Origin: Gymnopus androsaceus JB14
Taxonomy: Eukaryota; Basidiomycota; Agaricomycetes; Agaricales; Omphalotaceae
DNA: 64,000 bases
Assembly: GCA_009733575.1 (NCBI GenBank)
Contig: ML769414.1
Location: forward strand, 62,001-126,000
Direction of reading: 5' to 3'
The position numbers and the translations under genes were made by a program. Shown piece after piece: positions 35,799 to 49,031 of this stretch (position 1 is the first letter of the stretch; every line of letters starts with the position of its first letter). A model generated the notes under the pieces. That model had not been told where the DNA came from. It did not search any database and saw only the letters and a list, made by a program, of their open reading frames with translations.

Positions 35799-36382
35799 TA
35801 GTGTTGCCGCGGCTCGGCTAGCCGCTAGCCGGCTCATGAAGCTGCAGCTCGCCTTGAAAATCTCTAGCCGAGCCATCTGAAGCCGGTACAGAAAAAACCT
35901 CGCCAGAGAAGGAATGGTGGGTTTAGATGGTACTGTATCTACCTCTCCACTATGTACATGGTGAAACACGGGAAGCAAGTTACCGTAAGTTTGCCGGGCT
36001 TACCGTGAACTTACTATAAACTAACGCCGGTCGCAACGTAATTTCACCGTCTTAGCGCTTGTTTATCGTAATTTCGCCGTAAGTCCGGCGAGCTTACGGT
36101 CGCTTGCTTTGGGCGTTAATTGGTCCCTTGACGACGTCGACGGCGTTTTGCTCATTGATGAGCATGTGTTTCTCACCGCTCTGGTGGTAGGGAGATTCGA
36201 TGAGGGCTCTAGAGTACCTCAGAGCACCTCGGGATCATTGACCTTTGCTCTTTTCTTCATTATTTCTCATAAGCCGTTGCAAGCTGGATGGGTAAATGCG
36301 GCTGGCGGCTCGGCTCGGCTTGGGCAAAATCAGCTCGGCTTGCCAGCTCGAGCCAAATTCTGCCCGAGCCGTGGCAACACTA
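35799..36382. mobile_element. Complete 584-bp hAT-type MITE with 8-bp target duplication
   Basis: Ends are TAGTGTTGCCGCGGCTCGG and, inverted, TAGTGTTGCCACGGCTCGG. The 8-bp direct repeat GCTCCAGT lies on both sides (35791-35798 and 36383-36390). TA-G-start ends plus an 8-bp duplication are diagnostic of the hAT superfamily. The empty site is present in the window: at 40710-40724 a single GCTCCAGT is followed directly by the same CGACATCG flank. Subterminal GGCTCGGCT motifs repeat at both ends, as in transposase-binding zones. There is no transposase gene. Confidence 0.93.
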
Positions 36383-37368
36383 GCTCCAGTCGACATCGGC
36401 CATGTCTGGATAATACTTGACTTTAGAATCTGGCGTAGTCTAGGCCTGTATGACTTCGCCGGTGCTCCCCGGGTGCTCCTATTCGAAGGTGTCAGGATTT
36501 CCCAATGCGGCACAATCTCTCCGTATGCTTGGTCTCTAGCTCACTACATCGTTAGCTATAGAATGTTGATGGAATTCCATAGCTTGATCTATCCACGCTG
36601 GATCCGGATTAACCTGCCTAGAAGCCAAACTCGATGTTGCCGGCCCTCAGGACAGTTCAATGGGAAATGCGAAGGAAATGATTCATGAAGCGCAAGAAAT
36701 TAATGAGGGTGCAGGTGAGTTTCCAGGTAGTTTCCTCCGCAACGCTCTATTTATTAACTGGCTTTGAAGTTGTGCCTGGCATTGACGGGAGCCGTCGGCC
36801 GTCGAGATCACCGGCAACGAGATCATCGGAAAGACCTGCATACTTATGTACCTTGTAACAATCCTTGTAACAATATGATGATTGTACCCTACCTTGATCT
36901 GTGTGATCATTGTTAAAGTGCTGCCAGTGTGCATTTTGCCATTTGCTGCAGCCTGCTACTATAGTGATTTGTCTCAATCACTCTTCTATTATTTACTTTT
37001 ACATATCCTGATTCCCTCAATCTGCTGTATATCCTGGTGGAACCTCTGCATCCTGCTGAGCTTCCTCAGTGAGCCGTAAACCACTGTCAGTGTGCACCAT
37101 GGGCTGTGTTGACCTTTGCTGATTTTGCTCCTGAATAACAGCAAGACGCTGCTGAAGCTTCATAGTCAGGGCATTTGCTGCATTCAGTTGCTCAATGGTA
37201 CTACCACTACTATTTTGTTCAACAAGATCTAGCAAATATTTGTAAATTGCTCTTTGAAAATGGATATGTTATATTAAATGACTTACTTGTCATGGGCTGG
37301 CTTTTGATGAGGAAATTTCATGGATTGCATTGCAGAGAGCCAGTTTGTAAATTTTAAAGGGAAAGTTC
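36049..37368. repeat. Tandem duplication, block A copy 2
   Basis: Second copy of 30688-32000. The match decays and stops at about 37368, inside the tail of the membrane-protein gene. Confidence 0.85.
37017..37365 (-). pseudogene. Truncated 3' end of the single-pass membrane protein gene
   Basis: Contains the C-terminal ~70 codons (LDLVEQNSSGSTIEQLNAAN through DAEVPPGYTAD) of the gene at 31653-33319, plus a few upstream codons with indels in short homopolymers. The ectodomains and transmembrane helix are absent. Confidence 0.8.
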
Positions 37369-37599
37369 TCTGAAAGTAACCATAATCAGAATACGAAGCT
37401 TGGAGAATTCTGATTTCGCTCGACGGCGACATTCTCATTCGGAGCGGGACCGACCAGCTAGATTTGGCTCTCTGACAACTTCATCGAAACTACCGTGACG
37501 TACAATCCAGATTCTATTCCTTGCTTTTAAGTCTGTAATTCGTTATTTCCTTTACGCAGATTCCTGGAATTTTATGTCCAACCACTGATCTGTTGTCTT

Positions 37600-38090
37600 C
37601 CCCCTCATGTTTGAATCCTTTTGTTTGGCCAGCTCCTTGGTCTTCACTGGCACACGTCGAAACCCTGACCATGCTCCTTGTTTACCTCCAGATGCGAGCC
37701 ATTTTGCTTCCAATGACTGAGAATAAATTCCACTGTGAGTTCAAGTTGCGTCCAACAGACTTCAAGCAAGACGGCAAGGCCAGGTCCCTCTCGTGCTTCT
37801 CACGTCCCAGCATAGAGCGATCCTCCAGGCCATTTCACGATATGTGAGGTATTTAAGCTGACACAGTGTTCGTCGAAGGAATGCAGGCCGCCCTCAAAGG
37901 GCACTGGCCGTGCGCAGACTTCGCGTTCATTGCGCCTGATGGTTTCATTCGATCTTTCATCCTTGCTGGAGTCACCCTGCCTCGCACTACACTTGACCAT
38001 TCCAGTGATGCCTATCCGTTTGGCTTGTTACATGCTACTCGAAGCTGCAGATGGCCAAATGACCTTAATAACATCTTATCCCTACGATTT
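37600..38090 (+). repeat. Dispersed repeat upstream of peptide gene 3 block
   Basis: Homologous to 33955-34353 and, more weakly, to 24990-25380. No coding function supported. Confidence 0.4.
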
Positions 38091-38411
38091 CCCCTCATTT
38101 GGTGTTGCATAAAAACACGCCGCAACGAAAGCGAAGGCATATCGGTCTAAGGGTATAGCTTAGTGCTCAATACTGAACGATATGAATATTTACTACCGAA
38201 AAAAAGAGTGACGGCTGACGTATACATCAATGGTAGTGGGTTTTCAAAGTGTCCACCACGAATAAATAATACCACAAAGTCCCAAGTAGAGCGCAGGCTC
38301 TGTCGTCTGAAAAATGAGCCTAATACCAACTAATACGTATCAATAATGAATTGACCGATTACCAAAAAAACGTTCGACATGTTCACTCACCTCTAGATTG
38401 AATAGATAACC

Positions 38412-38631
38412 TTAAACGTCACTGGGAATATGCTCAATGCACCAGAAACACCACCGTGCTTCGGGCTGGTCACTGCAGTAGAAGAACAAAAAAAAACAGC
38501 GTGAGTTCCGAACTGATATCAGTCATGAAAAGAACGCACGGTTGAGGAGCTGGCAATGGGCTCGCAATGCTCGAGGAGGCGAGCAAAACGCAAACGAGAG
38601 CACACTCGAACAGGTGGGTCCAGCGGGCCAT
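38412..38631 (-). CDS. Small secreted W-C-x-W-C peptide, copy 3 (50 aa)
   Basis: Exons 38540-38631 and 38412-38472, intron GTGCGT to GCAG in the same phase-2 position as copies 1 and 2. Protein: MARWTHLFECALVCVLLA, SSSIASPLPAPQP, then DQPEARWCFWCIEHIPSDV and stop. One extra Cys lies in the signal peptide. The TATA-like GGTATAAG is at 38727-38734. Downstream, the intron donor GTGAGTG and acceptor TTTTTCAG seen in the other copies are kept. The gene lies inside the second tandem unit but is absent from the first. Confidence 0.7.
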
Positions 38632-38734
38632 AACGTGTTCTTAGTTGAGAGAGTGAAAGGGTATGCAGGGGTATGCGTGGGACGGGTGGGAGCAACTTGA
38701 AAGAAGGATTCAGACTGCTTGACATTCTTATACC

Positions 38735-39223
38735 TTTCTTTACCCTGAAACATGCCGCTTTCCCGCTCAGCGCTCTGATGCAATTGATTCAATTCAAAAG
38801 ATAAAGTCTTTCGGGAATAGATCTTGACAAACATCGAATGGCGACCCTGTGTAGGCAATAGACACGGAAACGAAACGAAAAATCGTGAGCCAGAGAGCCG
38901 TGACCTTCAGCAAGCGGATAAGGAGTTTAGATAGAGAGAGATGCGCTCAACTTGCTCTCTCTCTTATAGGTACAGGCCGCCAGTGCTACGAGTGCTCCGC
39001 GTACATCAGCGACCTGCAGGGTTGGTAGAGCGAAAGTCATGAAACTCCCGACTCCAGTGGATTGATAGAAAAGCCTTCCAGTCGGACTGAGATAATGTTA
39101 TACATAATGCTATTCTCGCAGCAGATCGTCTGCGTCGATAGAAAGACAAAGTTTCATCGGTGAAATACATACGAGCCAGTGCTTGCTTTCAGTCATAGTC
39201 ATATTACTGCAAGGAGCTATCGT
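38735..39223. other. Spacer between peptide gene 3 and CAP copy 2
   Basis: Includes a region shared with the upstream flanks of peptide genes 1 and 2 (to about 38940). The remainder has no recognised feature. Confidence 0.3.
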
Positions 39224-40140
39224 TAATATTGTGCTTCTCCGACGTTCTCCCTAAATGCCAATCAGTGTATACACTTTCGGCGAAATGCAGGTCACATACG
39301 CAAACTCTCCTTCAACGTTCCCGGGAGGATCGTAACGGCACACCAAATATCCGGTTCCTCTACCTAAGAAATTACATTGGTTGGAGATCCAACAGGCAAC
39401 AGCTCTGGTGTTATTCCAGACGACCTAAGGATTTGAAGATAGATAATCGTTCAGCAGTTCATCCATCATTATAGAAAGTGCTACCTGAGTGAAATGCCCA
39501 GTGTCTTCGGAGAAGGTCGGGTCGAAGTCTGAGAACCAGTGGGAAACATGATGGATGGCAGGAGGAACATCTATATGCACTTACAGTTGTAGTCGGCTAG
39601 CAGGGGTTTTGATTCAGCATGAACAGAGATTGCGATTAGGGATGAATCGATGAACCAACGTACAAGCTTCAGCCATCCACATTGCCAGACCTTCACCGAC
39701 ATCGATTCCATTAGGAGATCGTGCGGCCTAATTTCGCGTCAACAACAATGGAAGAAAAGAACTGAAGTAGCAAAACACACTATGTTCTCGCCATATTCCG
39801 GGTTTCCACTAGGAAGCGAGATAGTATGAGAACATACCGGTCCCAACTAGGCGAATAGAGCTTGCCTATGGCCCCAGTAACACGAGTTTGCCCATTCCTC
39901 TGTCCCTGGATAAAGGTCTTCACTCCATACGAGCGGTCCAGCGCCAAACCTTGCACGATACCAGTTGTGCAGGTCCACTGCATATTGAGCGAAAGCCCTC
40001 TTGTCGAGAATCGAGGGTGAGAGTTTCGGCGAGAATTAGTCGAGTTGGTGAATGCGACATTATTGGCAATTAGCGGAAGAGATGAATGTAAGGAAGATTG
40101 ACGCAGACACAAAGGCGGAGTAAGGCGTGAATTTATGCAT
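39224..40140 (-). pseudogene. CAP/PR-1 superfamily secreted protein, copy 2, frame broken at the signal peptide
   Basis: Same exon set as copy 1. The N-terminal CAP helix reads AFAQYAVDLHNWYRARFGAG without the break found in copy 1. However, the ATG at 40140 (HKFTPYSAFVSASIF) runs into a stop shortly after the signal peptide because of small indels near 40070. It keeps GENI, the GC-donor intron and GHFTQVVW. The two copies are broken in different places, so the sequence of neither gives an uninterrupted protein. Confidence 0.6.
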
Positions 40141-40724
40141 GATAACGATTCAGAATTGTCTGCAGTTGAAAATCGAGCTACTGGAAAGCTTTGTTGCGAA
40201 TACAGATAGCTGTAAGAGATTTCAAACATCATATGAAAAGATGATATAAGGGACTGACCTGGCGGTGGCTAAGGCGATTCGAGATGGCCTTCGGGCTTGC
40301 GTGGTTGAGAAGGATATTGAAGCGAGTTGGACGCGACTAACGAGACATTGACAGGTGATTATAAGCCTTTGAAAGGGAAGGAACGATTCTACAAAGCGAT
40401 TTGCTTGACAACTAACCAGATAGTATTGGGTGCTTGTTGAAGGTCGAAGTATGAAGTTGGTTGGGCGTCTAACTCGGGCGCCAACTTTCTCCAGTGTACA
40501 AATCGGAGCTCAAACTCTTCAGCGCGGTGACCCATTATCCTGACCAACCTATACTAATTACGCACTCTCCTTCGCTCCTGGGCTAGGCATAGTTTGAATT
40601 CGTTGCGCTTCAACAGAACTGCGACTTGAAGCTTGAAGGCCAACGTTTCTTTTCCTTGTGAAACGAGTTTCTTTGTGGGTTCGCATTGCTTTCTTCGACT
40701 GCTGACTTGAAGCTCCAGTCGACA
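39224..40724. repeat. Tandem duplication, block B copy 2
   Basis: Second copy of 34354-35798. It continues without a MITE into the third partial copy of block A (from 40717), giving the pre-insertion state of the hAT site. Confidence 0.85.
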
Positions 40725-41130
40725 TCGACATCTGGCATAGTACTGGACTTTCAGAATCTGGCGTAGTCTAGGCCTGTATGACTTCGCCGGTGCTCCCCGG
40801 GTGCTCCTATTCGAAGGTGTCAGGATTTACCAATGCGGCACAATCTCTCCGTATGCTTGGTCTCTAGCTCACTATAATGAGGAGCATCGTTAGCTATAGA
40901 ATATCGATGGAATTCCATAACGTGATCTATCCACGCTAGATCCGGATTGACCTGCCTAAAAGCAAACTCGATGTTGCCGGCCCTCGGGACAGTTCAACGG
41001 GAAATGCGAAGGAAATGATTCATGAAGCGCAAGAAATTAATGAGGGTGCAAGGTGAGTTTCCAGGTAGTTCTCCGCAACGCTCTATTATTAACTGGCTTT
41101 GAAGTTGTGCCTGGCATCGTCGGCCGTCGA
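40717..41130. repeat. Third, partial copy of block A
   Basis: Matches 31022-31420 and 36383-36780 with a few substitutions and one extra AATGAGGAG-type insertion near 40875. Ends at about 41130. No gene seen in it. Confidence 0.8.
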
Positions 41131-41515
41131 GATGGTGTTCACAAACTAGAAGTCGTGTCCTGGGGTACTCTGGTCCTCAATGTTTTCCAGCAAGCGGAAG
41201 TTCATCCAACATAAATGTCGATTCTTATGCATCAGATTTTAGAACTCTCGCCTTGGCAACTTGCCTGGAACGATCGAGCAGGTGTCGAGATGATCCTCGG
41301 CCGCCTGTTTTGACATTACCGGCAAAAAGTTTGGTCGAGATCATCGGAACTAGTCTACCTTTCGGCCAGACCTCACCGTACCCTTGTGGCTTATATTAAA
41401 ACATGAGCTCGTTATTTTTATTGGTCCAAAAAAACTCCCTTTGACTGCTTTATACTCCTCGTCGTTGCAGGTTCTCCCGTTTTCGTTCCTGTTCTAATTT
41501 CTGGCCTCGAACTAA

Positions 41516-43941
<2,426 letters not shown>

Positions 43942-44360
43942 TTATAATATTAATTTGGACTCTGTATGCGAGAAATGGAGCTCGTCGTCTCTTCATACAA
44001 TATTTCCATCGCTCAACTTTTCTTCCTCTCTTCCCCCCTCCATCCTACTGACTCTCGCCTTGACTTGGACTTTTTCCCTCACATCTCCCGGAATCCACTC
44101 GTCTTTCTTTGAATTTGACCGTATTCGCTCTCTTCCTGCTCCTCACACCCACTGACAATTGTTACGATGGCACTTCTCACCATCTAATTCGTACTCTTTA
44201 ATACAGTACTTCCCCTATTTGTCGTACATCATATACATCATCTACACCGAGTACTCAGTACTCTATTTACAAAAGCTGTCATCTATGTATTTGCATTTTG
44301 TATCTATAGAGACAAGTAAACACAGCTTGCTGCCCGAAAGTCCCTGTTGACGCTATGTAT
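43942..44360. other. Intergenic, no gene seen
   Basis: Downstream spacer of the GMC gene, up to the start of the arylsulfotransferase tandem unit. Only short ORFs. Confidence 0.35.
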
Positions 44361-44770
44361 CAGGATAGTCGCCACCGGGGCTGTAGCCTGCGCAGCACCT
44401 AATAGCACGCAGCATTGGAAGTTCAAGATCTCATGTCAAAGCGGAACGAGCGAATTTCCGAGCATTACCGCAATTATGCTATAATCGAACTTGATACTTC
44501 CGCGGCTTTGTCGTGCTCAAGTGCGCTTTGACCTTTCCTTTGTAGTAACCTCTCATGAAACTCTCTCTCTTTTCTCATCAGTAATACGTAGATAGGACGC
44601 GAGATCAAGATTTGAGTACGGATAAGTATGTATCCCGGCAAGAAATCAAAATTCAGTGGAGGTTTCCCAGGATCTCTGTATCTGTCCTATATATAGTCAA
44701 TTGAGTTGAGCTATTCTTTCCTTTTTACATATCACCTACTACTTTGATCTGCTCGTCGCGGGGCAGACGG

Positions 44771-45049
44771 AGGCCCCCAGAAGCTCCTACTGAAGCACGC
44801 CCGAATTAGCGTCATTTATTTATGGCGGCGCCAGTGCCCACCCAAAATTTTCTTATCACCTACGAGGGAACTTTGCCTTGATGAAAACAAACTTCGCAAT
44901 TGGTCTGCTTAATGTAGTATCTATACAGTTTCAAAATATCAGGGAGTCGTTTTAGCCTTTTTAGTAGCCTTCTTTGTTTTTGATTTTCTTATTCGAAATA
45001 GCGTCATTTAGAGCGTCACCGCGGGTGTGCTAGGAGCTCCTGGGGGCCT
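44771..45049. mobile_element. MITE-like inverted-repeat element in the upstream region of arylsulfotransferase copy 1
   Basis: Ends AGGCCCCCAGAAGCTCCTA and, inverted, AGGCCCCCAGGAGCTCCTA, followed by further pairing (GCACGCCC against GCACACCC). Inside, a 12-bp direct repeat TAGCGTCATTTA (near 44807 and 44999) brackets ~180 bp, suggesting a second insertion nested in the first. The corresponding point in the second tandem unit (around 48740) lacks the element. No clear target duplication is visible, so the superfamily is unassigned. Confidence 0.65.
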
Positions 45050-45269
45050 TCAACAATTGACATCTTCACGGAATTTTCTTCCCTCGGTGCTATCAATGTT
45101 GGTCTTTTTTTGTCTCCGCAGCTGAAGCAAACTTTCGTCGATGGATGGATTTAATGGACTGGAATTGTGACGCGAATTCATCTACGCGTGTGGTCATCTT
45201 CGTCACGCACACTGACTGATTCAATAAAAGGCATGCTTCATCTCGCATTCCTCACTCACCCTGCCCGTT

Positions 45270-47678
45270 ATGTCTGTGAGCAGCTTTACGCGTTCTTTTT
45301 GCTCCAGCATCTCTTTTGGGGTTGTCATTTGCCTATCCCTTCTTTTAACTGTCCGTGGGGACTCGGTTCTTTTCCGAAGCAGCGAGTATTCCACAGGAGC
45401 ATTGGGATACGGGTATTTGCTTGATTCTTTAGATTTTTGGATTATTCTAATCAATAAAACATAAAGCCCATACCAGAGTTTCTTCTCAGCTAATTTCACC
45501 CCGTACGCACAATCATACTGACTTCCATTCCATATCGTGTAAACTTCTTTCGATTAATCTGCAGCGCCGAATGGAACTTTGTCGTGCCAGTGAATGAAAG
45601 CGCTGGTGCATCGTCTTTATCAAGCGGATACATTTTTTCTGCTCCTCGAGGTGTGTGATTTGAAATATCTTAAAGTTGTTTATCTTACCTTTGCAAAGGC
45701 GCCTCCGTTGTACAGCAAGGGGCTGCTATCTACGATCAAGCAGGTCCGTTATGATCTCTTTAATGTGATAGTATATTCTTACGACGTACACGCAGGTTTC
45801 TTAGTTTGGGACGGCTCCGTGTATGGCCAAACCCTGGCATTTTCAGGTTGTTACATATCTGGGCGAGCCACATATCATTCTCTGGACCGGAACATCCGAA
45901 GCATCTGGTGTAGGAAGTGGATACGATATTTTACTAGACTCGAGCTATGAGGTAGTTGCGAACTTGTGAGTTTTTATATTAAAGGCGCCTCTTTATTGCT
46001 AATTTTTCTTTTCGAAACAGCACTGTCAATTTAGAAGGACCAACAGGACCTACTCTTGCTGATTTCCACGAGGTAAGATCTCTAGTCTCGACATCGAAAT
46101 GTAAAGTTCATCCTCCGGGTTTCAAGGCTCAGATAACCACCAACAATACCGCTTTGATGACGGGGTATCAAGCTTCACCGTATGATCTCTCCCCGCTCGA
46201 CGGACCTACAGATGGGTGGATACTTGATAGCGTTATGCAAGAATTAAATATTACCAGCAGTAAGTTGTCCTGGTGCCTTATGCTTGCCAGTATATCAACA
46301 GCTGCATTAGACGAGCCGATATTTACATGGATAGCAAGCGAGCATGTCAACGCTACAGAATGCTATAATACTTTTGGAACAGGTGGTGGTAGTGTCGCTG
46401 AAGCTTTTGATTATTTTGTTCGTTTTTTTTGCTCGTTTTCTGTGCGCAACTAACAACATCTGAGCAGCACATTAACTCGATAGAGAAAGACTCTTACGGG
46501 AACTATTTGATCTCCTCCCGTCATTGTTGGGCTGTGTATTACCTAGATGGAACAAATGGAGACGTTATCTGGAGTATGGGTGGGAAGAATTCGTCTTTCA
46601 CCATGGGCAATGGAACATCATTTAGCTGGCAACATCATGCGCGTTGGGTGGACTTCAATGAAACCTATGCTACAATGACGTGAGACCTTCCGCAGTTTCT
46701 AGTATACTCTACTAACGCGCTCTAATCGACAGCCTCTTTGATGATGCGGGGGAGTTTGGCCAGCAGCAGGAGCCAATGTCCCGAGGGCTCTACTTGGGGG
46801 TGAATTTCACAAACATGGTTGGTTCCATATTGGAAAATTTCACGATGGAAGTTTTAATCAGATACAGACTGTGGAACTTCTCATGGAGTTCTTACCCTAC
46901 AACGCAAGCATCAGCCAAAGCCAAGGAAGTGTACAAATTCAGCCGAACGGCAACTTCTTGGTTGGGTGCGTTTGAAGTTTCTCCTCATTCAAGAACTGGA
47001 AGCTGATCTTTTTTTCACATTCCAGATTTGGGCAGCTACCCTGGACAGGCGAATATAGCCCAGAGGGTGAGCTGCTTTGGACGATCCAGTTCGGAGTTGG
47101 GGATGTAGAATCATGTATGCTGTTCCATAGTTACGGATACAGGAACTAATCATCCTTGTCAGATCGAGCTTTACGATACAACTGGACTGGAACTCCCACA
47201 GACTCTCCATCCTATCGAGTTTGTCAACGCCCGGAAGAGTAACCTGACCAGTTTTTACGCGTCATGGAACGGCGCGACCGAAATAGCGAAATGGGAACTA
47301 TTGGGAGCTGCTGATCCTTCGGGGTCAAACGGCGTATCCTTGTATAACCAAACCAAGTCTAGATTCGAGACAGCGATCACGATATCGACAGCAGCGCACC
47401 CTTACAATTATTACGCAGTACGGGCTATTGGATCATCTGGCAAAGTGCTGGGTACGAGTGAATTCCTCAGTAGCTCTACGAGTACGCCAGGTAATTCCAC
47501 CAGTAAACCCGTTAGCTTTACGAGTGCGCCCAGTAGTTCTACCAATGCGCCCAGTAGTTCTACAAATGCGCCCGGTAGTTCTACAGCTAGTACGTCTAGT
47601 AATACCGGGCTCAAGATATCTGCACGAATCGCGCTTGGCGCTCTCTCAGTCTGCATCGTTTCGTGTTTACTTTATTGA
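45270..47678 (+). pseudogene. Arylsulfotransferase (ASST)-like gene, tandem copy 1, two frameshifts
   Basis: Paralogue of 49358-51674 with the same exon order: a start (SVSSFTRSFCSSISFGVVI), WDGSVYGQTLAFS, the family core WSMGGKNSSFTMGNGTSFSW with QHHARWVD, QSQGSVQIQPNGNFLVG, and a Ser/Thr-rich tail ending in a hydrophobic GPI-type segment. Against copy 2 it has one extra G at 45846-45847 (after LAFS) and one extra T at 47213 (after DSPS), each shifting the frame with no splice site to repair it. It also carries a 54-bp GT...AG insertion at 45413-45466 that interrupts GYGPYQS and is absent from both relatives. If the frameshifts are real, this is a recent pseudogene. Confidence 0.75.
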
Positions 47679-48672
47679 TGCTCAAGCATTTTACTTACGA
47701 ACAGACACTGTCCAGACTTTTCACTGTCGATGCCACCGTTACATGTATTAAATATAATTCAGTGCGCCGATACCACCTTTTGGATGAGCCACAAAAATGA
47801 CCCCGAATAATTCTCAATTCCTCTACCTGAACTGAGCGGCTGAGTAGGGCTGAGTCAATATATTATTTGCTCACCTGCCGGCATAGTTTAACTAAAAATA
47901 GACATCCATCACCAAAGGCTCAAAATGTGCGCAAGACTCACTATCATATAAGATACTATGTTAAGTACACGCTCCTCCTTGTATGAAGAAATAACTGAAA
48001 TGGACCGTAAGTGGCTGATTAACCTACACTCCATACTTAGTACGCATGTTGTCAAATCTGTTCAAAAAGCGCGTAGATGATGGATCATGGAAGTCGTTTT
48101 CTCTTCCTTCATGACGAGCTATCAGCTCGCAGAAAGACCCTGACAATGGTCTTTTGCACAGCAGATCGCAAGGCGTTTGGCATGTTTTTCAAGGAGTGCT
48201 GATTCTGAGTTCGGGGGTCCTAGGGCTCGGCAAACGATAAGGTTTGCGCTCGCTGTTTACATACTCTATTATACTCGAGACCAATTTTGGATGACCAGTC
48301 GATGGTAACCTGCACAGCACCTGAAGAGCACCCAATAGTACACAACATCTGAAGTTCAAACGGAAGCGGTTTCCGAAGGCGTTTTACCCGCAATTATGCT
48401 ATAACCGAACTTGGTACTTCTGCGGCTTTGTCGTGCTCAAGTGCGCTTTGACCGTTCCTTTGTAGTAACCTCTTATGACTCTTCTCTGTTCTCTTCAGCT
48501 ATTACATAAGTCTTGCATAGATCAGACGTGGGATTCTGGGAAGTTCAGTGGCCTTCATAGTATCCCGGCGGGAAGGAATCAAAATTCAGTCCAAATACAT
48601 ACGCTCAATGATCTCTGCATCTAAGATTCTGTATAGTCAATTGAGTTCAGCTATTCTTGTCGTTTTCCTTTA

Positions 48673-48780
48673 AAATTCAGTGAAGACGTCAACTGTTGCA
48701 GCCGTCTACCCTACTCAGCTAAATCTGCTCGTCGCAGGTGGCTGCAACACTCTGCAACAGTTGATGTCTTCACTGAATTT
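48673..48780. repeat. Inverted repeat in the upstream region of arylsulfotransferase copy 2
   Basis: 28-nt arms (48673-48700 and 48753-48780) differ at one position, starting AAATTCAGTGAAGACGTCAA, with a ~52-nt loop. The right arm has a homologue in unit 1 (near 45055-45080), the left arm does not. The left arm therefore looks like an inverted duplication of a pre-existing sequence, not an inserted transposon. Confidence 0.7.
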
Positions 48781-48980
48781 CCTTTTCAAGTTCGTCGCCT
48801 TGGCGCGTGTGGTTCCAGTTGATACAGCGTTTTGTACTGTATGTTCAGTTCCTGAGGCAAGGTGATCTTTCGCCGATAATCATATTATTATATATACGCA
48901 GAACAGTTTCATCTAGCATCACGTGCTGCCTCTCAACTTATAGAGCCACGAGTTACAACGAGGTCGTTTCTCTAAAAACG

Positions 48981-49031
48981 GCCTTGGGCATGGCTAGAGA
49001 CTTCTCCTCGCTACATAGCCATGCCCAAGGC
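48981..49031. repeat. Perfect 15-bp hairpin
   Basis: GCCTTGGGCATGGCT (48981-48995) pairs perfectly with 49017-49031, loop 21 nt, followed by a run of T. It is ~330 bp upstream of the arylsulfotransferase start codon. Not seen in unit 1. Confidence 0.7.
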
